Source of the DNA: Dyadobacter sp.
Lineage (GTDB): Bacteria; Bacteroidota; Bacteroidia; Cytophagales; Spirosomataceae
Length of the DNA stretch: 64,000 nt
Assembly: GCF_017744695.1 (NCBI RefSeq)
Contig: NZ_JAGIAS010000001.1
Span: 1,207,013 to 1,271,012, forward strand
Direction: 5' to 3'
The notes under the pieces are model-generated. The model worked only from the letters and a program-made list of their open reading frames with translations, made no database searches and was not told where the DNA came from. A program made the position numbers and the translations under genes. Positions 25,624 through 35,611 of this stretch are shown here, piece by piece (within the stretch, counting starts at the first letter, position 1; each line of letters starts with the position of its first letter).

Positions 25624-25833
25624 ATGTCGTCATTATCAGGAACCGAAAGAAAGAATATCGCCCCCGGGCTCGCAGTTTCCATTGTACTCAAAAAAGACCA
25701 GCGAAGCGGCAAACTGACGCCAGGCATTGTGAAGGACATCCTTACCAAAGCTCCCGTCCACACGCACGGCATCAAAGTGCGCCTGGAATCGGGCGAGATC
25801 GGACGTGTAAAGGTTATTGAAAGCGAAGACTAG
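25624..25833 (+). CDS. ywbE: YwbE-family small protein
   Basis: This 69-residue protein with basic and hydrophobic strands matches the YwbE (DUF2196) family. The core is GLAVSIVLKKDQRSGKLTPG, then VKDILTKAPVHTHGIKVRLE and GRVKVI. The family has a KOW-like small beta-barrel and no established function. The ATG is two bases after the FUSC stop and the next gene starts 10 bases later, so it is translated within that operon. Confidence 0.88.
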   Translation: MSSLSGTERKNIAPGLAVSIVLKKDQRSGKLTPGIVKDILTKAPVHTHGIKVRLESGEIGRVKVIESED

Positions 25834-25842
25834 CCCTGGTTT

Positions 25843-26703
25843 ATGTCAAATCCCCGCATTAACCTGATGATCGGTATCATCAGCATCAGCATTTTTCCGG
25901 TGCTGGTGAAATGGGCGCCGGTGTCGGGCGTTACTTCCGCGTTTTACAGAATGTTGCTTGGGCTGCTGTTTTTGCTGCCATATGTACTGTTTCGCAGGAA
26001 ATTTACGCTACCCATCGGTACACTCTGGCTTCCGATTGTACTCTGCGGGGTCATTTTTGCCAGCGATATTGCCGTCTGGAATCTGTCGATTCATTATTCC
26101 AATGCTACTCAGGCCACATTGCTCACCAATCTCTCGCCTGTGTGGGTGGGCGTGGGCACATTCCTGTTTCTGCCCGATAAACCCGGTCCTCGCTTCTGGT
26201 TGGGCACACTCGTTGCACTTATTGGAATGATCGTTCTAATTGGTATCGAGACATTCACTACCATGAAACTCGATTTGGGGTTTGCGCTGGCAATGCTTTC
26301 AGGGGTACTGTACGCGTCCTACATCCTGATCAGCAAAACGGTGCTGAACAAGATCGACATCGTCAGTTTCATGACCATCAGCATGGCCGTTTCGAGTAGC
26401 TATCTTTTTGTAATATGCCTCATTTTTAATCAGCCTGTCTCCGGTTTCGATGCCACCATTTGGACCGTTTTTGTGGTGCAAGGCCTGGTTTGCCAACTGA
26501 TCGGCTGGTTAACCATCAACTCGGCGATGAAGCAAATGGACGCTAAAAGCGTTTCGCTCAGCCTTTTAAGCCAGGCCGTGGTGACGGGGATTTTTGCCTG
26601 GCTGTTTATCGGAGAAAAAATAACCGCCCGGATGATCGCCGGCGGCATCGTCATTCTGATCGGCATTGCTATTACTTACACCGGCCGCAAAAAAACCGCC
26701 TGA
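25843..26703 (+). CDS. EamA/DMT-family transporter
   Basis: This is a 10-helix drug/metabolite transporter of 286 residues, built from two EamA repeats of five helices (about 1-140 and 150-285). Repeat landmarks are NATQATLLTNLSPVWVGV at the end of the first repeat and SLLSQAVVTGIFAWLFIGEKITARM in the second (key GEKITARMIAGG). Direction and substrate cannot be read from sequence. The DMT class includes amino-acid and metabolite exporters. It ends three bases from the end of the convergent PAS kinase, with no clear terminator between. Confidence 0.92.
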   Translation: MSNPRINLMIGIISISIFPVLVKWAPVSGVTSAFYRMLLGLLFLLPYVLFRRKFTLPIGTLWLPIVLCGVIFASDIAVWNLSIHYSNATQATLLTNLSPVWVGVGTFLFLPDKPGPRFWLGTLVALIGMIVLIGIETFTTMKLDLGFALAMLSGVLYASYILISKTVLNKIDIVSFMTISMAVSSSYLFVICLIFNQPVSGFDATIWTVFVVQGLVCQLIGWLTINSAMKQMDAKSVSLSLLSQAVVTGIFAWLFIGEKITARMIAGGIVILIGIAITYTGRKKTA

Positions 26704-26705
26704 GA

Positions 26706-29135
26706 TCAGGATTCCACAGGCAAATAGATGATAAATGTCGATCCGACGCCCGGCTTCCCTACTGCGTCGATCAGTCCTTTATGGTTTTCCACGATTTTCT
26801 TGCAGATCGCCAGACCAATACCGGTACCTTCATAAGTCGAGCGGTTGTGTAGCCTTTGGAATACCTGGAAAATACGGTCCTTGTACTGGGGATCGAAACC
26901 GATGCCGTTATCGGCAAACGAAATGTACTGATATAAGCAGCTCGCGTCGGCCCCGGCAAGCGGGATGGCGGCACCCGGTACTTCTCCGGAACGGATTTCA
27001 ATAACCGGACTTCTCCCCGGACCGATAAATTTGAGCGCATTCGCAATCAGGTTCATAAACAGCTGCTCGAATTGGTACGTAATCACCTCCCGAACAGGCA
27101 GGACGTCACTTTTGATGACGGCATTTTCAGCTTGAATGACATCGGCAAGCTGTTCTTTCACACTTTGCAATACCTGATTCAGATCGGTGTTTTCCAGGTG
27201 TTTTTCAGCGACATTGGCGCGGGAAAAAGCCAGCAGGTCGACGATCAGCTGTTGCATACGTGTAGAAGAGGCCTGCATCCTGTTGAAATAATCCTTGCCT
27301 CGTTCGGAAAGATTGTCCCTTTCCGTTTCAAGAATACGCGTTGCGAATGTCTGGATCTTCCGGAGCGGCTCCTGCAAATCGTGGCTCGCTACATACGCGA
27401 ACTGCGCGAGCTCCATATTCGTGCGCACGAGCTCATTGTTGGCCACCAGCAATTGCTGGGTCCGCTCTTGTACTTTTGTTTCGAGCCGATCGATAAACAG
27501 CCGGCTATCATGAATATCCAGGCTCGTTCCTACCCACATTTCGATTGTCCCTTCGGCATCGCGTTGCGGAATGGCGCGGCATTGGTACCACCGGTATTCG
27601 CCGTCTGCCCGTTTAAGCCGGTGTTCAAACAGGTATTCAGTCCCCTCCGTGATCGATTCGATCCATAGTCCTACACTTTCGGCCAGGTCGTCGGGATGCA
27701 CCAGAGGCAGCCAGCCTTCCCTTTCTATTTCCTCCACCGAAAAACCGGAATAATCGAGGAGCGACCGGTTGAAATAGGTAATATATCCTTGCGCATCGGC
27801 CGTCCATACAAACTGCGGCATCGAGTCCGCGAGCGTCCTGAATTTCCCCTCACTGGTTTTCAGCGCAAGCTCCGCCTCCTTACGGTCGGTAATGTCCATC
27901 ATCGTCCCGAGCATCCGCTGCGGCACATGCCCTTCACCGAAAAACACTTTTCCCTGCGTCCGCACCCAGTGAACCGACTGATCGCGATGGATAACCCGCG
28001 CCTCGTAATAGTAAACACCGGTCTCAAGAGCTGTTTGAAAGGCCTTTTCGACGATCGTGTGCCTGTCTTCGGGATGGATCATGTCCCGCATTTCACGGTG
28101 GGTAAGGACAGCGTCTTCGTCATAACCCAGAATAACGGCCATTCTCCCCGAATAAATAATTTCCTTGGTCCGGATGTTCAGATCCCAGGTACCGAGGCGC
28201 GTTCCGTCGGTCGCGAGCGAAAGCCGGTCCGCAGTCTCGGCGAACTGCTGGCGCAAAGTTACCTTGTCTGTCACGTCGTTCACCGACGCCATAATGCCGG
28301 ATACGCTACCGTCCATTTCGAATATGGGCGCATACTGAAAATCGAGGTAATGCTTTTTCAAGCCGCCAGGACCATCGACGTACGCTACCGCTTCATTTTC
28401 CCGATAGATTTCAGCACTGTGATATACTTCATCTAAAAGTGTCAGGAATTTCTGGCCTTTCAATTCCGGAAAAACATCCACGAGTTTTTTCCCTTCGACC
28501 TCGTCGAGCCTGCGTCGCCAGATATTGAGCATACTTTCATTGGCAATGCTGATCACGAATTCAGGACCTTTGAGTATGGCTTTCGCGAACTGCGATTGTG
28601 TAACGAGGTTCCTGAACTGGTTTTCGCTGCGTTGTAAGGCCTGTTTGGACAAAACCTGCTGCGTAACCTCCGTGGCGACGACCATAATGCCCGATGCATG
28701 CTCAGGGTCTTCTTCAAAAAGCGGCTGGTACACAAAGTTGAAATAGCAAAGCTCCGGCTGACCGAAACGGCGGATCGTTACTTCGAATTCGTTGCCGTGG
28801 TAAGCAATGCCTGTTCGCAAAACACGGAACAGGATCGGCTCCACATATTCACGCACTTCCGGCAGTCCCGTAAAAAGCGATTTCCCGACCAACTCATCCT
28901 CCGTTCGGTCGACAATGTTCAGATAAGCATCATTCGCCATTTCCACCACAAAATCCTCCCCACGCAGGATGGCCATTCCCACAGGCGCCTGCTTCACCGT
29001 GTTCCAGAACTTAGTTTCGTTCGCTGACGCGTAGTCCGCAGACGCAGAGCCCTCGACATCCCCAAGATTCACCTGTCTGGGGCGATCGTCATTGATTGCA
29101 GAAGTATGCTGATTGAGTTGTTTCGACTTGTCCAC
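26706..29135 (-). CDS. Multi-PAS sensor histidine kinase
   Basis: This soluble kinase has 809 residues and no membrane helices. Four PAS/PAC modules lie at about 40-165, 170-290, 295-425 and 430-545, followed by a coiled linker. HisKA has the H-box FAYVASHDLQEPLRKI, then the ATPase domain with N-box MNLIANALKFI, G1 FADNGIGFD and G2 GTGIGLAICKKIVENHKG (key GTGIGL). The DLQEPLRKI H-box is the phytochrome-like type. A single-domain response regulator is encoded 52 bases upstream on the same strand and is the natural partner. The stimulus is unknown. The third PAS resembles PAS_3 modules with a YYYEARVIHRD-like core, but no cofactor site can be claimed. Confidence 0.93.
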   Translation of the reverse strand: MDKSKQLNQHTSAINDDRPRQVNLGDVEGSASADYASANETKFWNTVKQAPVGMAILRGEDFVVEMANDAYLNIVDRTEDELVGKSLFTGLPEVREYVEPILFRVLRTGIAYHGNEFEVTIRRFGQPELCYFNFVYQPLFEEDPEHASGIMVVATEVTQQVLSKQALQRSENQFRNLVTQSQFAKAILKGPEFVISIANESMLNIWRRRLDEVEGKKLVDVFPELKGQKFLTLLDEVYHSAEIYRENEAVAYVDGPGGLKKHYLDFQYAPIFEMDGSVSGIMASVNDVTDKVTLRQQFAETADRLSLATDGTRLGTWDLNIRTKEIIYSGRMAVILGYDEDAVLTHREMRDMIHPEDRHTIVEKAFQTALETGVYYYEARVIHRDQSVHWVRTQGKVFFGEGHVPQRMLGTMMDITDRKEAELALKTSEGKFRTLADSMPQFVWTADAQGYITYFNRSLLDYSGFSVEEIEREGWLPLVHPDDLAESVGLWIESITEGTEYLFEHRLKRADGEYRWYQCRAIPQRDAEGTIEMWVGTSLDIHDSRLFIDRLETKVQERTQQLLVANNELVRTNMELAQFAYVASHDLQEPLRKIQTFATRILETERDNLSERGKDYFNRMQASSTRMQQLIVDLLAFSRANVAEKHLENTDLNQVLQSVKEQLADVIQAENAVIKSDVLPVREVITYQFEQLFMNLIANALKFIGPGRSPVIEIRSGEVPGAAIPLAGADASCLYQYISFADNGIGFDPQYKDRIFQVFQRLHNRSTYEGTGIGLAICKKIVENHKGLIDAVGKPGVGSTFIIYLPVES

Positions 29136-29187
29136 CTGTTTTCACGAAGAATATATTTTCAAAAATAGGTGGACAAGTCATGAGAAG

Positions 29188-29637
29188 TCAATATTGATAA
29201 TAGAAGTTTTCTGGCGCAGGTGTCCAGCTATGCTTGGTCCAGTCGATATCCAGGATCTGTTTGATAGCCTGTTTCAACTTGGGAAACGACCCGGGCTTGC
29301 GAATGAAGAAATTGGCGCCTTTTTCATGCACCTTCCGTACCATTTCCTCTTGTCCGGTGGTGGAAAAAATCACGACTGGTATGTGCGCCCAGGCTTTGGT
29401 CTGCCGGATCAGGTCCAGGCATTCAAAACCGTTTTTGCGGGGCATATTCAAATCCAGAAAAATGACATCCGGCGGAGGCGGTACGGCTTTTTCCATCAAA
29501 TCGATCAACTCCACCCCGTCGCTGGCTGTCAACAACTCGGTCGAAGTGCTTACTTCCCTGAGCGCGTCCTCAAACAGCAGGCAATCATCCTCATCGTCGT
29601 CGGCCAGGAAAATAGATTTATTTGGTTTTGTGCTCAT
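29188..29637 (-). CDS. Single-domain response regulator
   Basis: This is a 149-residue receiver with no output domain. The acidic pocket is LADDDEDD, the phospho-acceptor is D62 in FLDLNMPRKNG, the T/S switch residue is in IFSTTG, and the lysine is in FFIRKPGS. Such CheY-like proteins with a DDDEDD start are common beside PAS kinases in Bacteroidota and often act as phospho-relay or output-by-binding proteins. The gene is first in an operon with the multi-PAS kinase downstream. Confidence 0.92.
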   Translation of the reverse strand: MSTKPNKSIFLADDDEDDCLLFEDALREVSTSTELLTASDGVELIDLMEKAVPPPPDVIFLDLNMPRKNGFECLDLIRQTKAWAHIPVVIFSTTGQEEMVRKVHEKGANFFIRKPGSFPKLKQAIKQILDIDWTKHSWTPAPENFYYQY

Positions 29638-29774
29638 AACCTGAATTTAAGTATTCATGAAATAACATCGACGTTGCTCATACATTCAACCTAAACGAGG
29701 TACGGTAGCAATCAATTCCATTGTAAGGGTATACAAGGTAGAAAATAAAAACCGTATAATAAATTTAATTTGCA

Positions 29775-32240
29775 TTAAAAGTCGCCTTCCAGACTCTCTT
29801 TTGGTTTCTTTTTGGCCTGGTGTAAACGGTAATTTAAAGTGAGGTTAATCTGTCGTAAACGTCCCTGCGAAGTGTTGCGGGTATAGAAGTTGGCCCCTTC
29901 GGTGATCGAGCGGTATTTTCGGGAATTGAAAACGTCGACTACCGTAAGCGTCAGCGTACCATTCCCCCTCAGAATATCCCTCGTTGCCGCCAGATCGAGC
30001 GTTGCCAATGCTTTTCTGCGGCCTTGCGGGGTTTGCTGCGGTGCTTCGTAGTTGCCTCTCAGCTGCACATCCGTATTTTTCCAGAGTGTAAACCGCGACA
30101 TCGTCCGGACAAACCAGCTGTAAGTATCGCTCTTAAAATCTTCGTCCACACCGGTCCCGTCGGTAATCGCGCGGAAGAAGTTGGCACTTCCGTCGAGCTT
30201 CCACCATGGATATGGATTGAATGAACCTGCAAATTCAGCCCCGTAGGCATCTTCCGTTCCGAGGTTTTCTGGACGAGTGTAGGAGCTTCCGTCGTCCTGT
30301 ACGGTGCGAATGCTGATGATCTTGCCATTCGTATGACGGTAATAGATCGACGATGTCAGCGAGCCTTTGTTGAAGTATTTGACATGACCGAACTCGAATG
30401 CATTGGTAAACTCCGGATTCAGGTCGGGGTTACCACTCCAGTAGTTGCGATTGTCGCTGTACGTCGCAAACGGGCTGAGATCATTGTATTGCGGCCTGCG
30501 GACGCGACGGCTATAACTCAGCTGAAAAGCGTTCTGTTTGGCAAAGTCATAGGTAACATGCACGCTCGGGAAGAGATTGGCGTATTTACGGGCATTCACT
30601 TCGTTGGTGTTTTTTAATGTGGTGGTAACCCCGGTCCATTCGGCGCGGACACCACCCTGATAAGAAAACTTACCGGTTTTGTTGCCGATCATACCGTACA
30701 ATGCATTGATATTCTCTTCATACAAAAAGTCGTTAGTGAGACCGGGCAATGTAACCCAGCCGCCGTCACTGTTCTGCTGTGTCACGGTGTAGTCATTGGT
30801 CATATCCCGCGAACTGCTCCGCCCCCCTGCCTCGATCTTCCCGTCCTTCCCGAAAGGGTGTACATAATCGGCCTGGAACAGCAGCTGCTTTTCCGTTTCG
30901 TAGTTCACGGCGCGTTGCAACAGTGGCGGAATCCCCGACGGGCTGCCGTCCGGCTTATATACATTCTCGTGGTAATACTGGTCCGAATCCTCCCAGTTGT
31001 CGAGGTAGCGGACATCTGCCGTAAACTCCTGCCCTTTGCGGTTGAATGTGCGCTTGTAAGTCAGTGCGTACTCCGAGTTCGGCTCTGTTTCGGTTTCATC
31101 CTGCGTCCGGTGTGTGTAGCTCGTCATATTATTGAGGTTCGACAGGTAATCGCGGTAATTGAGTGTCGAAAACCGCTTACCCTTGCTCGTACGCCACGTG
31201 TACGCGCCTGTGAGGACGTTTTTGGAATTGAAATAATAATCGATACCGCCCCGCGCGCTGTTGGCCATGCCTTTCAGGTTGCTTTTCATGTCGCGCTCCA
31301 TGATGAAGGTGGAATCGTTGCGATAAAGCTCCTGGTACACATAGTTTTTACCCGGCGTGTTCCGGTATGACATGGTGTAATTGATAAAGAAATTGAGGTT
31401 TTTCCTCCTGTAATTCACATTGGCCGCACCACCAAAGTTGGTAGGATGCCCGGTGATAATATCGAACGAACCGTTAATGCCCTCTTTCCGCTCTTTTTTC
31501 AAAACAATGTTGATCACGCCGCCCATCCCTTCGGCCTCGTACCGTGCCGATGGATTGGTGATGATCTCCACGCGCTCGATCATGCTGCCCTGCAACTGTG
31601 CCAGTCCGCTCGCGCCTTTAATGCTGACCAGCCCCGAAGGCTTTCCGTCTATGAGGATGCGCACATTGCCGCTGCCCCTCAGGCTGACGTTCCCTTCAAC
31701 GTCCACGGCGACGGAAGGGACATTGGTAAGGATATCCACCGCGGTACCACCTGCATTCGCCAGATCTTTCCCAACGTTGAATATCTTTTTATCAAGCGAT
31801 AATTCCATCGAACTTTTCTCTGCCTGCACCGTCACCTCATCGAGCGTTTGGGTCGAAGCCGCCACTTTGATCGAGCCCAGGTCGAGCGGAGAATTGGCTG
31901 CACTCACTTTTATATTAGCAGTATAATTCGGCTTGTAACCTATAAACTCAGACAATGCATAATAGGTACCTGCGGAGATGTCGACGATGAACCCGCCCGT
32001 CTCGTCGGTGATCGCGCCGGAGACAAACGAGCTGTCTGCCGTTTTGAATAGCCGGATGCTCGCATAACCCAGAGGCGCATTGCTCGCGCCATCGATAATC
32101 TTGCCTGTAACCTTCAATTTCCCATTATTCTGCGCCAGGGCGGGCGTCATTCCCAACATCCCGAGAATCAATGCAAACCCCACCAAACCAAGCGATTTCC
32201 GTTGACGAAACCCCTTCTTCAAACTGCTTTTGATAGCCAT
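29775..32240 (-). CDS. TonB-dependent outer-membrane receptor with carboxypeptidase-regulatory domain
   Basis: This outer-membrane beta-barrel protein has 821 residues. It has a signal peptide ending near ALAQ, a CarboxypepD_reg-like Ig domain (about 40-125, KVTGKIIDGASNAPLGYASI, key GKIIDG), a plug domain with VDILTNVPSVAVDVEGNVSLRGSGNVRILIDGKP (key SLRGSG and IDGKP), and a 22-strand-type barrel to the C-terminus. It matches the OMP_b-brl_3 group and not SusC, and there is no susD beside it. Substrate is unknown; siderophores, peptides or small glycans are possible. The frame opens at a TTG, and ATG 32240 gives the better signal peptide. The gene is divergent from the MATE exporter. Confidence 0.9.
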   Translation of the reverse strand: MAIKSSLKKGFRQRKSLGLVGFALILGMLGMTPALAQNNGKLKVTGKIIDGASNAPLGYASIRLFKTADSSFVSGAITDETGGFIVDISAGTYYALSEFIGYKPNYTANIKVSAANSPLDLGSIKVAASTQTLDEVTVQAEKSSMELSLDKKIFNVGKDLANAGGTAVDILTNVPSVAVDVEGNVSLRGSGNVRILIDGKPSGLVSIKGASGLAQLQGSMIERVEIITNPSARYEAEGMGGVINIVLKKERKEGINGSFDIITGHPTNFGGAANVNYRRKNLNFFINYTMSYRNTPGKNYVYQELYRNDSTFIMERDMKSNLKGMANSARGGIDYYFNSKNVLTGAYTWRTSKGKRFSTLNYRDYLSNLNNMTSYTHRTQDETETEPNSEYALTYKRTFNRKGQEFTADVRYLDNWEDSDQYYHENVYKPDGSPSGIPPLLQRAVNYETEKQLLFQADYVHPFGKDGKIEAGGRSSSRDMTNDYTVTQQNSDGGWVTLPGLTNDFLYEENINALYGMIGNKTGKFSYQGGVRAEWTGVTTTLKNTNEVNARKYANLFPSVHVTYDFAKQNAFQLSYSRRVRRPQYNDLSPFATYSDNRNYWSGNPDLNPEFTNAFEFGHVKYFNKGSLTSSIYYRHTNGKIISIRTVQDDGSSYTRPENLGTEDAYGAEFAGSFNPYPWWKLDGSANFFRAITDGTGVDEDFKSDTYSWFVRTMSRFTLWKNTDVQLRGNYEAPQQTPQGRRKALATLDLAATRDILRGNGTLTLTVVDVFNSRKYRSITEGANFYTRNTSQGRLRQINLTLNYRLHQAKKKPKESLEGDF

Positions 32241-32368
32241 TATCCTGTTGTAGTATTTTCTCAAATCCTTTTAAAAATTGCTACCCATACAAACCGGTTT
32301 ACCTTCCCGTTTTACTCTACCGTAATGATATATTAAAATGAAGATTCTGAGCCTCCGTCGGTTTTTTG

Positions 32369-32376
32369 TACCTTTG
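32369..32376 (+). promoter_or_regulatory. Bacteroidota -7 promoter box of the MATE gene
   Basis: TACCTTTG fits TAnnTTTG, 28 bases before ATG 32405. The longest open frame starts at TTG 32366 partly inside it, so ATG 32405 is preferred. Confidence 0.55.
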
Positions 32377-32404
32377 CAGTCTTTTTGCAGATCCACACAA
32401 AGCC

Positions 32405-33733
32405 ATGAAACACGAAGCATCACAAACTTTAAGATTAGCATTCCCCATTATCATCGGTGAGCTGGCACAAATGGCCCTCCACCTGATCGACAGCGCCATG
32501 GTCGGCGCTATCAGCTACAAACAACTGGCCGCGGCCGCCCTCGTCATCAACGCAATGAACATACCTTTCGTGATCGGGATCGGGATGACGATCTCCGTTT
32601 CGCAAATGGTATCGCTGGCCAACGGCCGCCGCGACGCGCAGCAGGTTTCGCATTATCTGTTCAATGGATTTTGCCTTTGTACCCTCACCGCGCTGGCCAT
32701 TTCCATCACATTGCTTTTTGGGAAAGATTACCTGCATAACCTGGGCCAGGACCCCGAAGTGGTGGAGCTCGCCATCCCGTTCATGCGGCTTATGGGCCTT
32801 TCCATTATCCCAATGCTGCTTTTCATGACTTTGAAGCAGTTTGCCGACGGATTGGAACACACACGCACGGCGATGATCTTTTCCCTGGCCGGTATGCCCG
32901 TCAACATCCTGCTCAACTGGCTGCTCATTTACGGAAACTGGGGCTTCCCGCGTCTGGAACTCGAAGGCGCAGGCTGGGCCACGCTCATTACCCGCAGCAT
33001 GATGTTCCTCGCATTATTGTTTGTGATTTTAAGGCACAAAACTTTTGAAAAATACATTGCCGTAAGCCGTAATCAATGGTATTTCAAAGGACAAACCTGG
33101 CGTGAATTGCTGCATATCGGTGTGCCGAGCAGTTTGCAGATCGGCATGGAAGCCGGCGCATTCGCGGTGTCGGGCATCATCATCGGTACGTTGGGTGCGG
33201 TGGCGCAAGCCGCGCACCAGATCGCGCTCAGCAGCGCTTCGTTCACATTTATGGTGTCAATGGGCCTCGCGCAGGCGGGCTCCATACGCGTGAGCAACGC
33301 GCTCGGGCGCAACGACTGGGCGAAGATTTTTGTAATCGGCAAAAGCACGCTCGTAACCGCGTTGATCTATGGCACATTCTGTGCGATCAGTTTCGGGGTA
33401 TTACGCAACCATTTGCCGCTCGCATTCAACGACAACGCCGAGGTTGTCGGGCTGGCCGCTTTATTGCTCCTTTTCGCGGCTGTTTTCCAGATTTCGGACG
33501 CCACGCAGGCTATCGGCGCCGGTTTATTGAGGGGTATTAAGGATGTAAAAACACCTACAATTCTGATCGGGATTGCCTATTGGGTGATCGGTATCCCCGT
33601 TGGCTACACGCTTGCTTTCCATTTCGGAATGGGTGCTTCGGGCATGTGGCTGGGGCTGATCCTGGGCTTGACGATGGCGTCGATTTTCCTGATGACCCGC
33701 TTTTTCAAAATGACAAGAAGAAATCAGGTTTAG
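32405..33733 (+). CDS. MATE-family efflux transporter (NorM-like)
   Basis: This Na+- or H+-driven multidrug exporter has 442 residues and 12 membrane helices. The NorM pattern includes LAFPIIIGELAQMALHLIDSAMVG near the start (key IIIGELAQM and DSAMVG), GIGMTISVSQMVSLANG, and a second half repeating the layout (VPSSLQIGMEAGAFAVSGI, key GVPSSLQIGMEAG). A promoter box sits just before the start and the gene appears to be monocistronic. The drug range is unknown. Confidence 0.93.
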   Translation: MKHEASQTLRLAFPIIIGELAQMALHLIDSAMVGAISYKQLAAAALVINAMNIPFVIGIGMTISVSQMVSLANGRRDAQQVSHYLFNGFCLCTLTALAISITLLFGKDYLHNLGQDPEVVELAIPFMRLMGLSIIPMLLFMTLKQFADGLEHTRTAMIFSLAGMPVNILLNWLLIYGNWGFPRLELEGAGWATLITRSMMFLALLFVILRHKTFEKYIAVSRNQWYFKGQTWRELLHIGVPSSLQIGMEAGAFAVSGIIIGTLGAVAQAAHQIALSSASFTFMVSMGLAQAGSIRVSNALGRNDWAKIFVIGKSTLVTALIYGTFCAISFGVLRNHLPLAFNDNAEVVGLAALLLLFAAVFQISDATQAIGAGLLRGIKDVKTPTILIGIAYWVIGIPVGYTLAFHFGMGASGMWLGLILGLTMASIFLMTRFFKMTRRNQV

Positions 33734-33843
33734 ATAAAACTTCGTCAAAATCCGACTTGTTGATAAGGATATAATTGCGAAACTTCGTCATTAATCCAAG
33801 TGCGCTTTTTTTAATCAATTCTTATCCACAAAAATCTGATTCA

Positions 33844-35469
33844 ATGGATTTCAATTCCAAGTTAAGGAACATCTTTGTTGAAGAAAAGGACATTCCTGCA
33901 GAGTACAGCCTGCCATCCCTGATCCACCAGCGCGAGTACCTCTGCAATGGCGAAATGAAGGCCTGGGACGGCCCGTTCCATGAAGTTTTCTCACCTATTG
34001 CCGTACAAACGGCTAACGGTCTCGAACGCAAGCTGATCGGCAGCTATCCTTTGTGTACCGCTACCGAAGCATCGGAAGCATTGGAAGCAGCCGTTACCGC
34101 CTACAACAGCGGCCGCGGCGAATGGCCCACGATGGGCGTAGCCGAACGCATTCACTGCGTCGAGCAATTCACAGGCCGGATGATCGAGAAGAAGGACATC
34201 ATCGTCAAGCTCATCATGTGGGAAATCGGTAAATCATTTGCCGACTCCGTTAAAGAATTCGATCGTACCGTTGAATACATATATGCAACTATCGACTCTC
34301 TCAAAAACCTGGATCGCGATTCCTCCGGTTTCGACATCGTCGACGGCATTGCGGCACAGGTAAGGCGTTCTCCGCTGGGTGTGGTGCTTTGCATGGGGCC
34401 ATTCAACTACCCGCTCAACGAAACATTCACTACCTTGATCCCGGCACTGATCATGGGTAATACGTTGCTGTTCAAACCTCCGAAATTCGGCACGCTGCTG
34501 CATTACCCATTGCAGGAAGCGTTCCGCGATTGTTTTCCAAAAGGCGTTGTCAATGTGATCTACGGCCGTGGTAATGCCATTGTTCCGGGTCTGATGCAGT
34601 CGGGCAAAATCAACGTCCTCACTTTGATCGGTTCCAGCAAAGTGGCAAACGAATTGAAGAAATCGCACCCGAAAGTGAACCGTCTGCGAGCGGTGCTTGG
34701 CCTGGATGCGAAGAATGCCGCGATCGTTACGCCCGAGGCCGATCTCGACCTTGCGGTGAAGGAAATCATCACCGGATCGTTGTCGTTTAATGGACAGCGT
34801 TGTACCGCATTGAAAATCATATGGGTACACCGTACTGTTGCCGATGCGTTCCTCGAAAAATTCAGCGCAGCGGTTGGAGAGCTCAAATTCGGAATGCCGT
34901 GGGAAAATGGAGTAGCCCTTACGCCGCTCCCCGAAACCAATAAAATCGAATACCTCAACGACTGCATTGCCGACGCGGAAGCGCATGGTGCGAAAGTGGT
35001 GAACGAAAACGGCGGCAAATCGGAAGGTTCCTTCTTCTACCCCGCCGTTGTTTACCCGGTAAACAGCAAAATGAAACTTTACCACGAAGAGCAATTCGGC
35101 CCGATCGTGCCGGTGGTGCCGTTCGACGACCTCGAAGAAACCATCGAGTTCCTCATCGATTCGACCCACGGACAGCAGGTAAGTATTTTCAGCAACAATG
35201 CCGACGAAGTAGCCTCGCTGATCGACCCGCTGGTAAACCAGGTAAGCCGTGTGAACATTAACACCCAATGCCAGCGTGGCCCGGATGTGTTCCCGTTCAC
35301 TGGCCGCAAAGACAGCGCCGAAGGAACCCTTTCCGTCCCCGACGCCATTCGTGCTTTCTCGATCCGCTCGCTCGTGGCCTTCAAAATGAACGCCGCCAAC
35401 AAGCAGCTGATCAACGAAATCGTGCATGAGGATACTTCTAACTTTTTGAGTACGAAGTTTATATTCTAG
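33844..35469 (+). CDS. NADP-dependent aldehyde dehydrogenase, GapN-like
   Basis: This ALDH-fold enzyme has 541 residues and resembles non-phosphorylating glyceraldehyde-3-phosphate dehydrogenase, which converts G3P straight to 3-phosphoglycerate with NADPH formation. MGPFNYPLNETFTTLIPALI (key GPFNYPLNE) is the cofactor motif, LGLDAKNAAIV is in the general-base region, and FNGQRCTALKIIWVHR carries the catalytic cysteine C320. In the general-base motif the usual ELGGKN-type sequence reads LGLDAKN, a feature of the GapN-like subgroup. ATG 33844 is preferred over the upstream TTG 33775, whose extra residues look like intergenic sequence. A strong terminator follows. True substrate is not proven. 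Confidence 0.88.
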   Translation: MDFNSKLRNIFVEEKDIPAEYSLPSLIHQREYLCNGEMKAWDGPFHEVFSPIAVQTANGLERKLIGSYPLCTATEASEALEAAVTAYNSGRGEWPTMGVAERIHCVEQFTGRMIEKKDIIVKLIMWEIGKSFADSVKEFDRTVEYIYATIDSLKNLDRDSSGFDIVDGIAAQVRRSPLGVVLCMGPFNYPLNETFTTLIPALIMGNTLLFKPPKFGTLLHYPLQEAFRDCFPKGVVNVIYGRGNAIVPGLMQSGKINVLTLIGSSKVANELKKSHPKVNRLRAVLGLDAKNAAIVTPEADLDLAVKEIITGSLSFNGQRCTALKIIWVHRTVADAFLEKFSAAVGELKFGMPWENGVALTPLPETNKIEYLNDCIADAEAHGAKVVNENGGKSEGSFFYPAVVYPVNSKMKLYHEEQFGPIVPVVPFDDLEETIEFLIDSTHGQQVSIFSNNADEVASLIDPLVNQVSRVNINTQCQRGPDVFPFTGRKDSAEGTLSVPDAIRAFSIRSLVAFKMNAANKQLINEIVHEDTSNFLSTKFIF

Positions 35470-35497
35470 GTTTTTTGCATTCATTTCAATGCAAGTC

Positions 35498-35529
35498 GCC
35501 CATTCAGAAAGCTGGATGGGCGTTTTTTG
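35498..35529 (+). terminator. Rho-independent terminator after the GapN-like gene
   Basis: GCCCATTCAG pairs with CTGGATGGGC (one G-U) around an AAAG loop, followed by TTTTTT. Confidence 0.9.
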
Positions 35530-35611
35530 TGCCGGAGGATCATTGGTGATGAAAGTGAGGATAGGAGGTTTGTAGAAGTGTGCTTTGGGTTTATTTACGC
35601 ACGCTATTAAT

